Assembly (NCBI GenBank): GCA_036345935.2
Contig: JADWOT020000006.1
Location: 1,276,221-1,340,220 of the forward strand
Source: Taenia hydatigena
Lineage: Eukaryota > Platyhelminthes > Cestoda > Cyclophyllidea > Taeniidae
Direction: 5' to 3'
DNA: 64,000 bases
In this document: positions 39,901 through 51,158 of the stretch, in pieces
Numbering within the stretch: the stretch's first letter is position 1
Layout of the letters: the number at the start of each line of letters is the position of its first letter
The notes under the pieces: model-generated
What the model was told of the DNA's origin: nothing
Seen by the model: the letters and a program-made list of their open reading frames with translations, nothing else
The model's database searches: none
Program-made: the position numbers and the translations under genes

Positions 39901-42900
39901 AAATGAGCCTTGGATTCAACCTGAACCCATTTTTGCTTTTCATTGGAACGAACTCAAAGGAAGGCGGATGTTGGGCGAAGGAGGAGGAGGAGACGAAGAG
40001 GTGGCGAGGTGAGACAGAAGATGGTGGGTGGGAGAGGGAGAGATGAGGTATGTAGAAGGAGCATGGACGTGGGAGCCAGCATCCGTCATTGACATTCGCT
40101 TGATGGGGCAATTGGGACCGTCACTGCTGCGGCTGCAGCTGCTCTTTCTTCTGCACGAAATTGTTCCTATTCACACTTGTTGTTTTTTTTCCCACAATAA
40201 CATGCTTGCTGCAAAACATGTCGGTGATAATTATCTCTTTCCCTCCTTCCATATGTGATGAAACATTATTACCAGAGGAGATGCAAAGTTTTTAATTCAT
40301 CAACAAGGCCGCATCATTCAAAAATTATCAAAAACGGCGCATTCCACACCCAGAAAGCGAAAACTCGTCTTTGTATTGTGTTTGGTAGACCAAGTATGTG
40401 TGTTAATTCCATTCGTTGACGCGATTTTCGAATTGAGAGGATTTAGTTGCTCTCAGGCGGGAATATTAAAAGCGTAACACCCATGCAGTTGCTGAAATCG
40501 TCTTATCTGGTATGAAATCTGCATCCACCACCGACTGCGGCAATCGGAACTTCAACGTGAAAAGCGCATTTCTCATCATTACAAAACCTATGACAAGCTG
40601 AACTCAAAAGTCGGGGAGGAGGAGGAGGAGGAGGGTGAAAAAAAGATGGTAGTCGGGCCAATCATACATTTACAACCGCCCAGTCACTGCCATCGGTACC
40701 ACACCTGGTATTAACACGAGTTTTACTGAACTCTATCGCAATTCTAACTTCAAAAAAAATCAGGAGACAAAGACCTCAATAGTTGATGTCTTCATTTGTC
40801 GACATGATGTATGAGTAAGCGTGAGGACGGGGCTAGCTGACTGCCGAAAGAATGGAGTGTGAGTCGATTGTGGTTTTGTAGTTACCCATACACGTATTTA
40901 AGGTCTATCTGAAATGACTGGGTGGGGAAGAGGGTGGCCCCTCTCAAAACGTTCTAAAATAATCGTGAAGCAGACGCAAAAGGGAGAATCTTCTGGCAAA
41001 ATCGGAACAGGAAGGCTAATCTAATCCACTAAGACTACAAAAAGCACTTAGTTTTTACAATATGAACCACTGGTAGTTAAGGCAACGATGCTTACCTTTA
41101 ACGATGAAATTCTTCACATGTGTACACTTCTTCATGAAGAGAAGAAGAGCCAAAAGAATAATGCAGAGAATGCAAGCCATACACACTAAAACGGCGATAA
41201 CTGTTACATTTCTGTACTCCCAATTACGGCTAGGTGTCGTGGAAGATGGTCGTTGAATAGCACCAAGGATGCGACCTGCTGCAGGTGACTTCCCTGGCTG
41301 TCGATTTGGAGGATCGCCCGCCTTTCGGGATGATTTAAACAGGGATACTGATTCTTGGTGTATCGGAGCAACCAGTGATGCAGTGATATCCTGCACAGGG
41401 CTTTGAATAAGCACACGTAGAGGAAAGCGTTTTGTCAGTCGGTGGATGGTCTCCTTTGGGTTGTCCTGAGCCAGCACATTCAACGAATATCGACCGGGAG
41501 GAGGAGGTGTTATGGATTTCTTCGTGCCCTTCTTCTTATCCACCTTGAGGCATAGTCTGGTTTGATCTTCACTGAATTCAAAGTTAGGATTACTGTCCAG
41601 AGTTACAGTGACATTTCCATTACCACTGAACTGTTCGTCGTCATCGATGAATGCATAGGGAAAGGGGACGCAAACGGGCGGTTCACCTTGAAGTTCGTCA
41701 GGACGAATAATAACCTCAGCAAGGAGGACTCGTTTCTTGTCTGGTGAAGCCAATGACACCATATAGGGCGCGTTGTCATTTTTATCCAGCACAGTGATAA
41801 CAACTGTTGCTGTGGAAGATGGAGAGTTGACATTATTGGTTCGAAACCGTTCCGGAGATCCCGAGTGGGCAACGACTTCCAGTGTCACCTTTGGTGTTTG
41901 TTCACGGTCCAGTGGACGTGTTGTTCGAATGATGCCAGAATGTCTAAAAAAATATTACTAAATGTAGATCAAAAATTGATACTTACTTGAAGAAAAAAAG
42001 GAACGTGAGCTACTAAAATCCCTTTAAAATTAGTCGAGTATGTAAACATTTTGAAGCCTACCTACGTGATCACAGAGCATACACGAATTTTTCCTTAAAT
42101 AATTTTCTGACAAGTATAGGGGTACACAAAATAGGCCTTTTTTGCTTTCTATAGTTAGATTATTAGAAGGCAACAAAGTAAAGAATGAAGTGGTAAGCCG
42201 ACTGACGGGACGCACTTTTTTCCACACAACAACTCCACAACTGACGTAGAACCGCCAAGAAGAGAGTAAAAGACGAAGGCAGTGTGCATACAATTGGGCA
42301 GTAAATCAGGTAGAATAAGCCAAACTAACCTGTCAATTGTGAAGAAGTGAAGGGCAGCGGTAGTAGTAGTAGTAGTAGCAGCAGTAGCAGTCGAGGTTGT
42401 GACACTGACAGCTGCGGAGGAGGCAGCGCCGTCACCAACTGGCAGAGGCACAGTGAGCGCCCGCAATTGATAGTTGATGATGCGATTCTCCGGCAGACTG
42501 TCAGCATCAGTGGCTTCAACTCGACCGACAACAGTGTGACTTGGCATACTTTCTGTCACCTCAAAGGAGTAGTTTTGTTGCAACATCATGGGCAGGTTGT
42601 CATCCAAGTCTTTAACCTGTTAAACATTCATCCAAAAATCACCCAAGAGTTTGTTTTAAAAAGGATAATGCAACAGCTCTCAAACTCCAAATCTTCCGTG
42701 ACAGTCGTCAGGCTCCTGATGTTTAGTGTTTGAAGTAAACCGCCACTTTTGGATACATAGTTGTCTTTGTCGAGTTCAAGATAAAAGTTACAGGAGCTAC
42801 TTTCCACCGCATTCCATAATAACACAGCAGAGTAGAGAATTCGGTAAAGGTGTTACAACCATAAGAAAAGCTAAAACTAAAGCCCAGAGCCTACCAACAC

Positions 42901-45900
42901 CAACCCTGCTGGTAAGTGAAACTAAACAACGACTAATTGTAGGACTCAAAGGGTATTTTTTGAGTGAAAGAAGGCAAATTAGTTGGAAGTACAGCAATCC
43001 ACACTGCTCCTGATTTGGCCTTACCGTCTTCACGTTTCAATGAACGCCATCCTCTGGCACGGAGGGTGAAGTCACTCGACCGCGTCGAGGAAATGTGCTG
43101 CTCCCAGAGGTAATGGCGACTTGGTGTTAAGCATGAATTCATAATGCACACCCTACAACTCTCATATCAACACAACTAGTTTGAGGCTTTGATTTCCAAA
43201 CAGTCAAGCATTCTTTAAACACACGATAAGGTGTTTGTATAGCGGCCGAATGCATCTCGTATGGGATCATTTTGTCGACAGATCCAGGGTGAGCATTTCC
43301 TTTTCTTTACGTTCTACGAAACCTTATTGGCGAGTTAACATCTCTTCTACTTGTGACTGAGTCTTAAGTAGTCAGTGAAGGGAGTAGACACGTGCCCAGC
43401 ACGAAAAGCCCAACAGGGTCTGTACGATTAGGCCACCGGCCTAAAAATAGCCCTGTTCTGAGAAAGTCTACTGGAAGGTGAGGTGTGAAAGAACTCCTGG
43501 TTGATAAATTACTTATAAGGTTGTCTATGCCACTCCATGACTTTTCTCAACAGGTAAATACGCCTCTTCTTCCAACCAGTCTGATACACACCTTGAGAGA
43601 CCCTAGAAGATGATTGCCCTGGAGGAGGTGTTTGTATAACGCCCGAATGCATCTCGTATGGGATCATTTTGTCGACAGATCCAGGGTAAGCATTTCCTTT
43701 TCTTTACATTCTACAAAACCTTGTTGGCGAGTTAAAATCTCTTCTACTTGTGACTGAGTCTTAAGTAGTCGAGGAGGATGAGTCCTCCAACCCGTCGAGC
43801 AGTGTAAGGCCATGACAATTCAAACTGCCTCAGTGAAGGGAGTAGACACGACCCAACAGGATCTTTTGCCACCTTTGAGCCACACTAATTGACTCAAAGG
43901 TGGGATTGAGAAACACAAAAAAGCATTTAAAATCTCCCTACATTTTAAAAATTTCCCCCCAAAAAAACATCAAAGCAAAATACAGTAAAGAGAGTTTTCT
44001 TTAACGACAAAATTCGCTTCCTTTTTTTTGAACATAAATGTTAACTACGAAGTGAAGGACTTTGTGTATACTATGGCAGGAATGAATCATCTCTCTGTGT
44101 ATTTTGATCACATAAAAAGAAAGAGAAAAAATTTGCTCCAAGTTTAAGATAAGGCTAAAAAGGATTTCGCCTTTTGGCAGTTGGTAAGTCCACCAATAGA
44201 TGCGTTGTGTGGGACTGAGCATAAGGCAATTCGCAGGTCTCAAAGGGACCAACAATTAAATATAAATTTATATTTTGTAAAGGAGAAAGACAATAGGCAC
44301 CTAGCGAGCGTTGATGTGGACATGAATGGCTGAGAGAGGACATTTTTGGCGTCCACGCACACGTCAACCGGATCATGCTTCCGTGCTCTGATAAAAAGTA
44401 TTAATACAAAAAAAGGCAAACAAACTTCTGGTTTCTACGATAACATAAACACACCCATTTCCGTAGAGGTCATCAAACGGTATAACACTAACTAGGCCAA
44501 ACGATAAATTGTCTGAAGTTAGGCTTAGAAATCACAACTCTTTAGGTTTGTAAAGCAAAGTGTGAGGATTGGGCCGTTAAAAGATGTGGATGATTGTGGA
44601 AACTTTTGCCTGCCATGGGGAGAATCTCGCATTCAAGGGGTCGATGCCAGGACACGGATTCGAGAAGGAGAAGCAGACACCGTGTCAGTGTAGCTACACA
44701 GCCATGGATACTACATTTCCGCAGAGGGTATCAAGCGGTATAACATAACTAGGCCAAACGATAAATTGTCTGAAGTTAGGCTTAGAAATCACAACTCTTT
44801 AGGTTTGTAAAGCAAAATGTGAGGATTGGGCCGTTAGCAGATGTGGATGATTGTGGAAACTTTTGCCTGCCATGGGGAGAATCTCGCATTCAAGGGGTCG
44901 ATGCCAGGGCACGGATTCGAGAAGGAGAAGCAGACACCGCAGAGGGCATCAAGCGGTATAACATTAACGAAGCCAAACAATAAATCGCCTGAAGTTGGGC
45001 TTAGGAATTACCACTTTTTAGATTTGCAAAGTTAAATGTGAGGGGATTGTGACGTAGGAGATGATTGTGAAAACTTTTGTCTGCTGTGGGCAGAATTTCT
45101 GATTCCAACGGTCGATGTCGGTACACGAATTCGAGAAGGAGTAGTAGAGGCTATGCCAGTCATGGTTGAATTTAGGCTTAGAAAATGTCACTTTTTGGTT
45201 TTATAAAGCAAAGTGTGAGGGGAGAATTTCTCATTCAAAGGAGCGGTGTTGGAATAGTAGAGGCTACACCGTTGAATGGACAAGGTTTACTCACTTCAAG
45301 CGCTAGCTGACCAGGATCCAAAGTTCCACTTTTTACATCACTTATTTGCAAAGAAAATACGCCTTTTTTTGGCTCGCCTAGTAAACCAACCTTCTACCTC
45401 TTTTATGGTGGTCTTTGTGTATTTTCCGGCCTAGCAGTCATCCGAAACCTGGGTCAGCGAAAACTGATACGCCTCATTCATAAACAGGTGGTTAGGAAAT
45501 AAACTTGTTTTCTTATTTATTGCTCGAAGCTGGGAGCTGCTTAACACTACTGGCATTTGACAAAAATTTCAAACACACTGTCCTCCTCGGTGGAACACAG
45601 AAAAAAACCTCCAAGATTACCTACTTATTAATCCAGGAGATAATGCATTCCTCCTACTTGCACTGAGATTGTTGTTGAAAGAGTCGATGGCAATTTCTCC
45701 CAACTCACTACACCGAAAGTAAGACCAACACTTTTAACAAAAAAAATGTTTAATTTACTAAATAAACTTTAAAAAATGAGGTAAAAATTAATGCGATGTG
45801 ACGTATTTGTGCTTATAAATAATTGAAATGTGGTGAATAGACCAACTCTTGCCCCTTTGTTGCCCATTTGACAACCTGTCACACCTTGGAATGCCCCCAC

Positions 45901-48900
45901 GACTTAGGGAATAAAAAAGCCATACAACGTGAAGAGGTAAGCAAATACCTGTGGAGAAGTTAGTTTCCTTATTCTAAAATTATTCAATAGAAATGGAAAG
46001 TGAATGGTAAATTACCGTAATAATCAGCTTTGCCGTGGAGGAGAGAGCCTGTGAGGCGTTGAGAGGCTGATCAGTCGCAATCACCAGAAGGTAGTACGAT
46101 GACTTTGTTTCATAATCCAATGGTACAAGTGTTTTCACCTGTCCAGTAATTTTGTCAATGTGAAAGAACTCGTAATCCGCCTTCTCTGACACTGTCAAAT
46201 TGGCGTCTTCTTCACGATTCCATGGCGCGAGTGAGTAGGTGATTGCAGCATTCGGTCCAGCGTCTGCGTCAGTTGCACGAATGTGGGAGGTGCTCATGAA
46301 TTGCGTCGATGATTGGCCATTATTTGTAAATGAGTCCCTGAAATCCACCAGAGCATTCGCCTCATTCTCCACCACCGTTCCAAAGAATTGAGCCTTTTCA
46401 AATAACGGTGGATTATCATTTGCATCCTTGAGGATAATACGAATTTGACTCTGTCCAAGCAAACGTGTGGCCGTTCGCCCGTCAATACATCGGACATTAA
46501 CTAAGTAGCTGGGTGCCTTTTCCCTATCCAACTGAGCCATACTTATCAACTCGTAAACCTTCCTTCGTTGTATTGTATTCTCACTTCTCACTTCACGCAG
46601 ATCAAACAGTCGTTGAGGTGAGCTAATTTCACAGAAAACCTCGTCCAAACTGGTGTCCTTATCGTAGACATGAACGTGACAAATGACCTTGGGCGACTGG
46701 TTGTCTGTGTCTTCTTCCCGTTCGAGATTGGCATAGTCAAAATTGAGGAGATTACCCTTGTTGAAAAATCGAATGATTGGCGGTTGATCATTGGTATTGA
46801 GGACTTCCACAGAGACCGTAGCAGTGGAAGCTAATCGTGGTGTTCCATGATCCTGGACTACCACCTCAAAGTCGAAAGAACTGACTGCCTCGTAGTCTAG
46901 AGGTTGCATAAGCCTGAGAACAACACCGTCTGGAGCTGGAGAGGCGAGGACATGCATTCGAAGGAAGTCGGGTGGAGGCTTCTGATTAGCCACAAAATGA
47001 CCACCAGGTCGTAGAAAGTAACTCAGACGCGAGTTCTCACCCGAATCAAAATCAACAACGTGTAGATGAACCAACGTCTTGCCAACTTCATTCTCCTTTA
47101 CAAAAACTTTGAATTCACTCTGCTTAAACGTTGGTGCATTGTCATTTTCATCCAAAACCTAGCAGAAATGGTGAAGTCTTGGATTATTGACAAAAAATAG
47201 GTAATAACAACAGTGGAACGGTTTGATTAGACTTTATGACAGTCATTTGCAACAATGGCACTCATCATAACTGGGAAATGGCTTAGAAAGGGACATAAAC
47301 ATTTGACTTATCCCAATTTTCTCAGCAAAATTTCGATGCATTCATTTATTAACTTTTTTTAACCCGCCTTAGAGGAAGCTTTAGCAATGACAGTAAGGAA
47401 ACAAGGAGCTACTTGACTTGTAATGCTCTACTTCATCCTCTAGCAAAGAGACAGTCTTTTTTGAAGTGCATTTTCCTCCCAATAAACAAATAGGACTGTG
47501 TGGGAGAGTGACGTGTTGGAAAAGTGGACCAAGAATTGCCAATCTCAAGCAGCCCAGTGATTTGACATGCTAAACACTAGAATTCTAAAATACACTTAGA
47601 TGAAGCAAAAAAAAATGGCAAAGCTGGTGCTTTCTTTAACAGCTTTTAAACTTCAATTAACGCATCCTTAAAATGAAGAATTGTTTACTAAAGGAGGTAA
47701 GTATTTTCCCGTCCTGTTTGCTTTTTTTTGTCACTTTTGAGCATGCAACTTACTTTCTTCTTTTCCTTGAATAAGCCTAATAAGGCAAGGTGGGTAAAGT
47801 GAAAGTGAAAGCACCAATAAAAATTGTCTCTCTTTAATGAAAAGGGGGATGCAGGGGGGGCGGGGGGGGCGAAGGGGGAAGGAGGATGCAAGATGCAAAG
47901 GATTAGGTCGAGGAGCTACGATAGCATGGGAAAAAAGTGAGAGAAGAGTGAAAGTGATCTTAATTCTGGCTAGTTGTAGTCGAGAGCCAATTATAAAATG
48001 CACTTAGAAAAAAAAAATGAAAAATTTTGCTTAAAAAAATAGCCTAACGATATGGACATAAAAAAGGTCTTATCTAGGCTTAAATAAGATTGTTCGAATA
48101 ATAAGTTATCAACCCGTTTGACAACTGTCAGGACTTTGGAGACAGGAGGAACTGAAGTCTGGCAGCCGTCAGACGACACTTTTTACGACTACTACTTGGA
48201 AAAAAAAATGTATTCACAAAGATCTCAATCGTCTGTACGATTAGGCCACCGGCCTAAAAATAGCCCTGTTCTGAGAAAGTCTACTGGAAGGTGAGGTGTG
48301 AAAGAACTCTTGGTTGATAAATTACTTATAAGGTTGTCTATGCCACTCCATGACTTTTCTCAACAGGTAAATACGCCTCTTCTTCCAACCAGTCTGGTAT
48401 CCACCTTGAGAGACCCTAGAAGATGATTGCCTTGGAGGAGGTTATTCAATTACATAAATCAACAATTTTTCCCACTTATAAGTGCTAATTCAATTCATTC
48501 ATATGGTACAGCAGTTGAGAACCGAAAAATGGTGGGATCTTGTGCTATAGTTGGCAATCCTTGACGGTGAACTGCTTTTAGCCATATCGTCCTTTCTGGT
48601 AGGATCTTGAATATCAAAGAGCTTAATCATCCAAGAGCATTTAGCTATCCAGAACGTGAGAAAGGGGAAAAATCAGTTACTCACAACAATTGACATTGAG
48701 AGGGTAGTCGATAAGGCCACAGGTTCGCCCTGGTCTCTTGCAATTAAATCGAAGGTGAAACCAGTCACGACTTCCCTATCAATCGTTCCAAGAAGGCACA
48801 GAGCTGGAAATGTCACATCTCTTTGCTGGGAGTCTGCAAGAGCATTTGTGATACAACGATCCTCTGGTCCAGACAATAACTTAAAGTGGTGCTCCCAAGT

Positions 48901-49626
48901 CGCCAGTGGACTAATCTTCTCCACACGGAACAACAAGTCGGCATTCCTGCCCTCGTCTAAATCGAATGCCTGTGGAAGAGAAATAATAGTTCCTTGTGCT
49001 GTATTCTCCATTATCTTAATCACTCCCGGAGTTTCTTTGCCAGCATGACTCAGGGTGAACTCTGGTGGTAGGTGAAATTGAGGAGGGTTGTCATTTACGT
49101 CGACTACATCGATGCGTAGAGCAAAGGTTCCATAGCCTTCAACCGTGATGCCCAAGAAGACACAGCACCGGAAGTCGAGTTGAGGATTGAATGGATTCGC
49201 CTTGTGCTGGTCATCACTATTCACCTTTGCACAACACTTACGAGACACTGCAGCATGATGGGGAAACTTGAAGGGATCACAAATTTCCTCCCTATCAATA
49301 GGTAGCTCATTGGTTAGAATATGCGAACCATCTTTGAATTGTTTTATAGCAAAAGGATGACTTTCCGAAGCATCAGTAAAGAAGATAAGAGTTTGTCTAG
49401 CCTCCTCCACTGAGATGGACAATTCGGTTTGGAAGAGTTTGGTTAGATTGACCGAAACGTCCTGAGCAATTCCCGAGTGTGCTGGAACGTAAGAGGGCAG
49501 GTTGGATTGCTGCAGGGCATTTGTCTCCAAAATTTGAATGGATTGCAGGTATTTGCAAGCGAAGGTGACGTGAAGTGACCAGAGAATAGTCAAGACAATT
49601 TCCTGCATTTTTACTTTCAAGCTCAT
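36973..49626 (-). CDS. Protocadherin with seven cadherin repeats and a KVSF cytoplasmic motif
   Basis: Six phase-compatible coding exons: 49626-48685, 47158-46016, 42616-42330, 41943-41096, 39611-39427 and 37611-36973, about 1,347 residues. The chosen start is MSLKVK, just before the signal-peptide-like core VLTILWSLHVTFACK. An upstream in-frame Met at 49671 is possible but follows a plausible splice acceptor. Calcium-binding linkers end the cadherin repeats near residues 177 (DVNDNPPQF), 316 (LDENDNAPTF), 435 (NTNDQPPI), 560 (DANDNPPLF), 698 (DLDDNLPM) and 845 (LDKNDNAPYM), and a last repeat precedes the membrane segment near 1035-1060 (VTVIAVLVCMACILCIILL). Seven repeats fit delta-1-type protocadherins. 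The cytoplasmic tail of about 285 residues contains KVSF, a protein-phosphatase-1 docking-type motif. The protein should act in homophilic adhesion at the plasma membrane. The fifth-exon acceptor (CAGAG) was chosen by phase. Repeat 6 carries a Ser/Thr/Ala-rich stretch encoded by a trinucleotide run. Confidence 0.93.
42361..42390 (-). repeat. Coding trinucleotide repeat in cadherin repeat 6
   Basis: GTA/GCA-type triplets on the plus strand (TAGTAGTAG...CAGCAG) encode a Thr/Ala run on the minus strand (ATAATTTTTTAAL region is Thr-rich). It inserts low-complexity sequence into an extracellular cadherin repeat. Confidence 0.8.
43230..43860. repeat. A-B-A composite repeat in a protocadherin intron
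   Basis: Unit A (43230-43417) and a second A (43628-about 43860) share GTGTTTGTATA, GAATGCATCTCGTATGGG and TTTTGTCGACAGATCCAGGG. They flank unit B (43418-43628). The second A has about 60 extra bp beginning GAGGAGGATGAGTCCTCC. Unit B also occurs alone at 48231-48441. Could be two tandem copies of a ~400-bp A+B unit; no protein is encoded. Confidence 0.8.
44461..45273. repeat. Tandem repeat of ~220-bp units, decaying rightwards
   Basis: Four units: 44461-44682, 44719-44937, 44938-about 45150 and a partial 45170-45273. They share CGGTATAAC, TAGGCTTAGAAATCACAAC, GGATTGGGCC and ATTCGAGAAGGAG. Units 1 and 2 are nearly identical, unit 3 is clearly diverged and unit 4 is a remnant. A 36-bp spacer separates units 1 and 2. 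It lies in an intron of the protocadherin gene and resembles a small satellite-like array. Confidence 0.85.
48231..48441. repeat. Solo copy of the 211-bp B repeat
   Basis: Near-identical by eye, and of equal length, to 43418-43628, from GTCTGTACGATTAGGCCACC to GATTGCCTTGGAGGAGG. It lies in the first protocadherin coding intron, about 4.8 kb from the other copy and in the same orientation. Confidence 0.85.
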
Positions 49627-49743
49627 TATACCATGACTTGAGGGTCTGTGATGATCTAAAAAGTGAAACAAGGTAGGATAGTTGGTTCGCTTCTTTTGTA
49701 CTGAGCAAATGACTCGTTGGCTGGTGGAGCAAGTAAAGCTGGT

Positions 49744-50302
49744 GGCTTTTAGTCAACAAACTCCACAATTATGAATCTCTACCCAATCAAAAGACAAAAT
49801 ATTTGAGTTAGAGGAAAGTAGATGCACACACAAGGGGATGCGTTGTAATGGGGAGTAAGAAAGTGGGAAACCTCAAGTATCGTTGGATGGAGAAACTCTT
49901 GTGGCAGGGCATAAGACACCGCCGTAGGATGGCTTCTAGTCAACAAACTCCACAATTATGAATCTCTACCCAATCAAAAGACAAAACATTTGAGTTAGAG
50001 GAAAGTAGATGCACACACAAGGGGATGCGTTGTAATGGGGAGTAAGAAAGTGGGAAACCTCAAGTATCGTTGGATGGAGAAACTCTTGTGGCAGGGCATA
50101 AGACACCGCCGTAGGATGGCTTCTAGTCAACAAACTCCACAATTATGAATCTCTACTTAATCAAAAAAAACATTTGAGTTAGGGGAAAGTAGATGCACAC
50201 ACAAGGGGATGCGTTGAATTGGGGGGTAAGAAAGTGGGAAACCTCAAATATCGTTGGATGGAGAAACTCTTGTGGCAGAGCATAAGACACTACCGTAGGA
50301 TG
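49744..50302. repeat. Three-copy 187-bp tandem repeat upstream of the protocadherin start
   Basis: Units 49744-49930, 49931-50117 and 50118-50302, beginning GGCTTNTAGTCAACAAACTCC and ending CCGTAGGATG. Copies 1 and 2 are almost identical; copy 3 has several substitutions and small deletions. The array starts about 120 bp upstream of the first coding exon, in the 5' flank, 5' UTR or first intron. Confidence 0.9.
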
Positions 50303-51121
50303 CAAATCTACCCACATAAATGATTCATAATAGAGGAGAATTTTTAGCTAAGCAAGTAAACTACCCGCTTGTTTTAATTTAGTCCACCAACTGGGTGGTA
50401 GGCGGCAAGCATTGATGTGATCGTACACACACACACAAACACACAGTAAAGTGGCTACCTTTTCCACAAATTTTGGGAAGTAAAGAAGGCGAATGTAACT
50501 TTAGAGTTCGAAAAAAGCCTGCTTTTTTAATCTAATCGAGGCGAGGCGCACAGCCATTCGATCTAGCGATTTGGGAGTGGTTTCAATTTCAAGACACATT
50601 GAGATAGTCATCTAATAAGAAGAGGAGGGAAAATAATGGTGAAGGATGTGTATACGGTGGTTCTTAAAGCCTGTAGGGCAGTAAATCCTCTAAGGTCAGA
50701 GTAACTTAATGTTTAACGCTCACAGTGCCATACATGTCATGGAGACCGGCAGAAACGGCCACCCACATTGCCAAGTTTGGTGTCACAGAGGTCATCCACA
50801 GTTGACAAATTTTACAGGTAATTAAAAAAAAAGAGGAGCATAAGTACACAAAACTACGCCTTTAATCGCAAAGCATTAAAAAAAGATAGAAAGTAATAAA
50901 ATTACCCCCAAAATGTTTCCGGCTTAGACTTTACAACCAAATTATAGGAGAATGAAAGGGAATAAGGTTGGACAGGTTTGATTTTGCGTGAGAAAATGTG
51001 GTAAAATAGAGGAACGGTGACACAGGCGATGAGTAAGAAAGAGTATAAAACTACCTACTCGGAAAATTGTCGCCTTCTTTTTGTTAACATTGAGTCTGCG
51101 AGAAACGATGATAAACAAAAA

Positions 51122-51158
51122 TCTCCACTCTGTCCAGCTTAGATAGACAGAGTGGAGA
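51122..51158. other. Perfect 13-bp inverted repeat
   Basis: TCTCCACTCTGTC and its exact complement GACAGAGTGGAGA are separated by 11 nt. A transcript would form a stable hairpin on either strand. No poly-U tract or other gene feature adjoins it. Confidence 0.7.

Noticed and set aside
43780..43840. Possible hammerhead ribozyme around GGATGAGTCC
   Set aside because: The required CTGATGA and GAAA core elements are absent. It is only a small self-complementary segment.
49744..50302. CRISPR-like array
   Set aside because: The 187-bp units are contiguous, without unique spacers, and the DNA is clearly eukaryotic.
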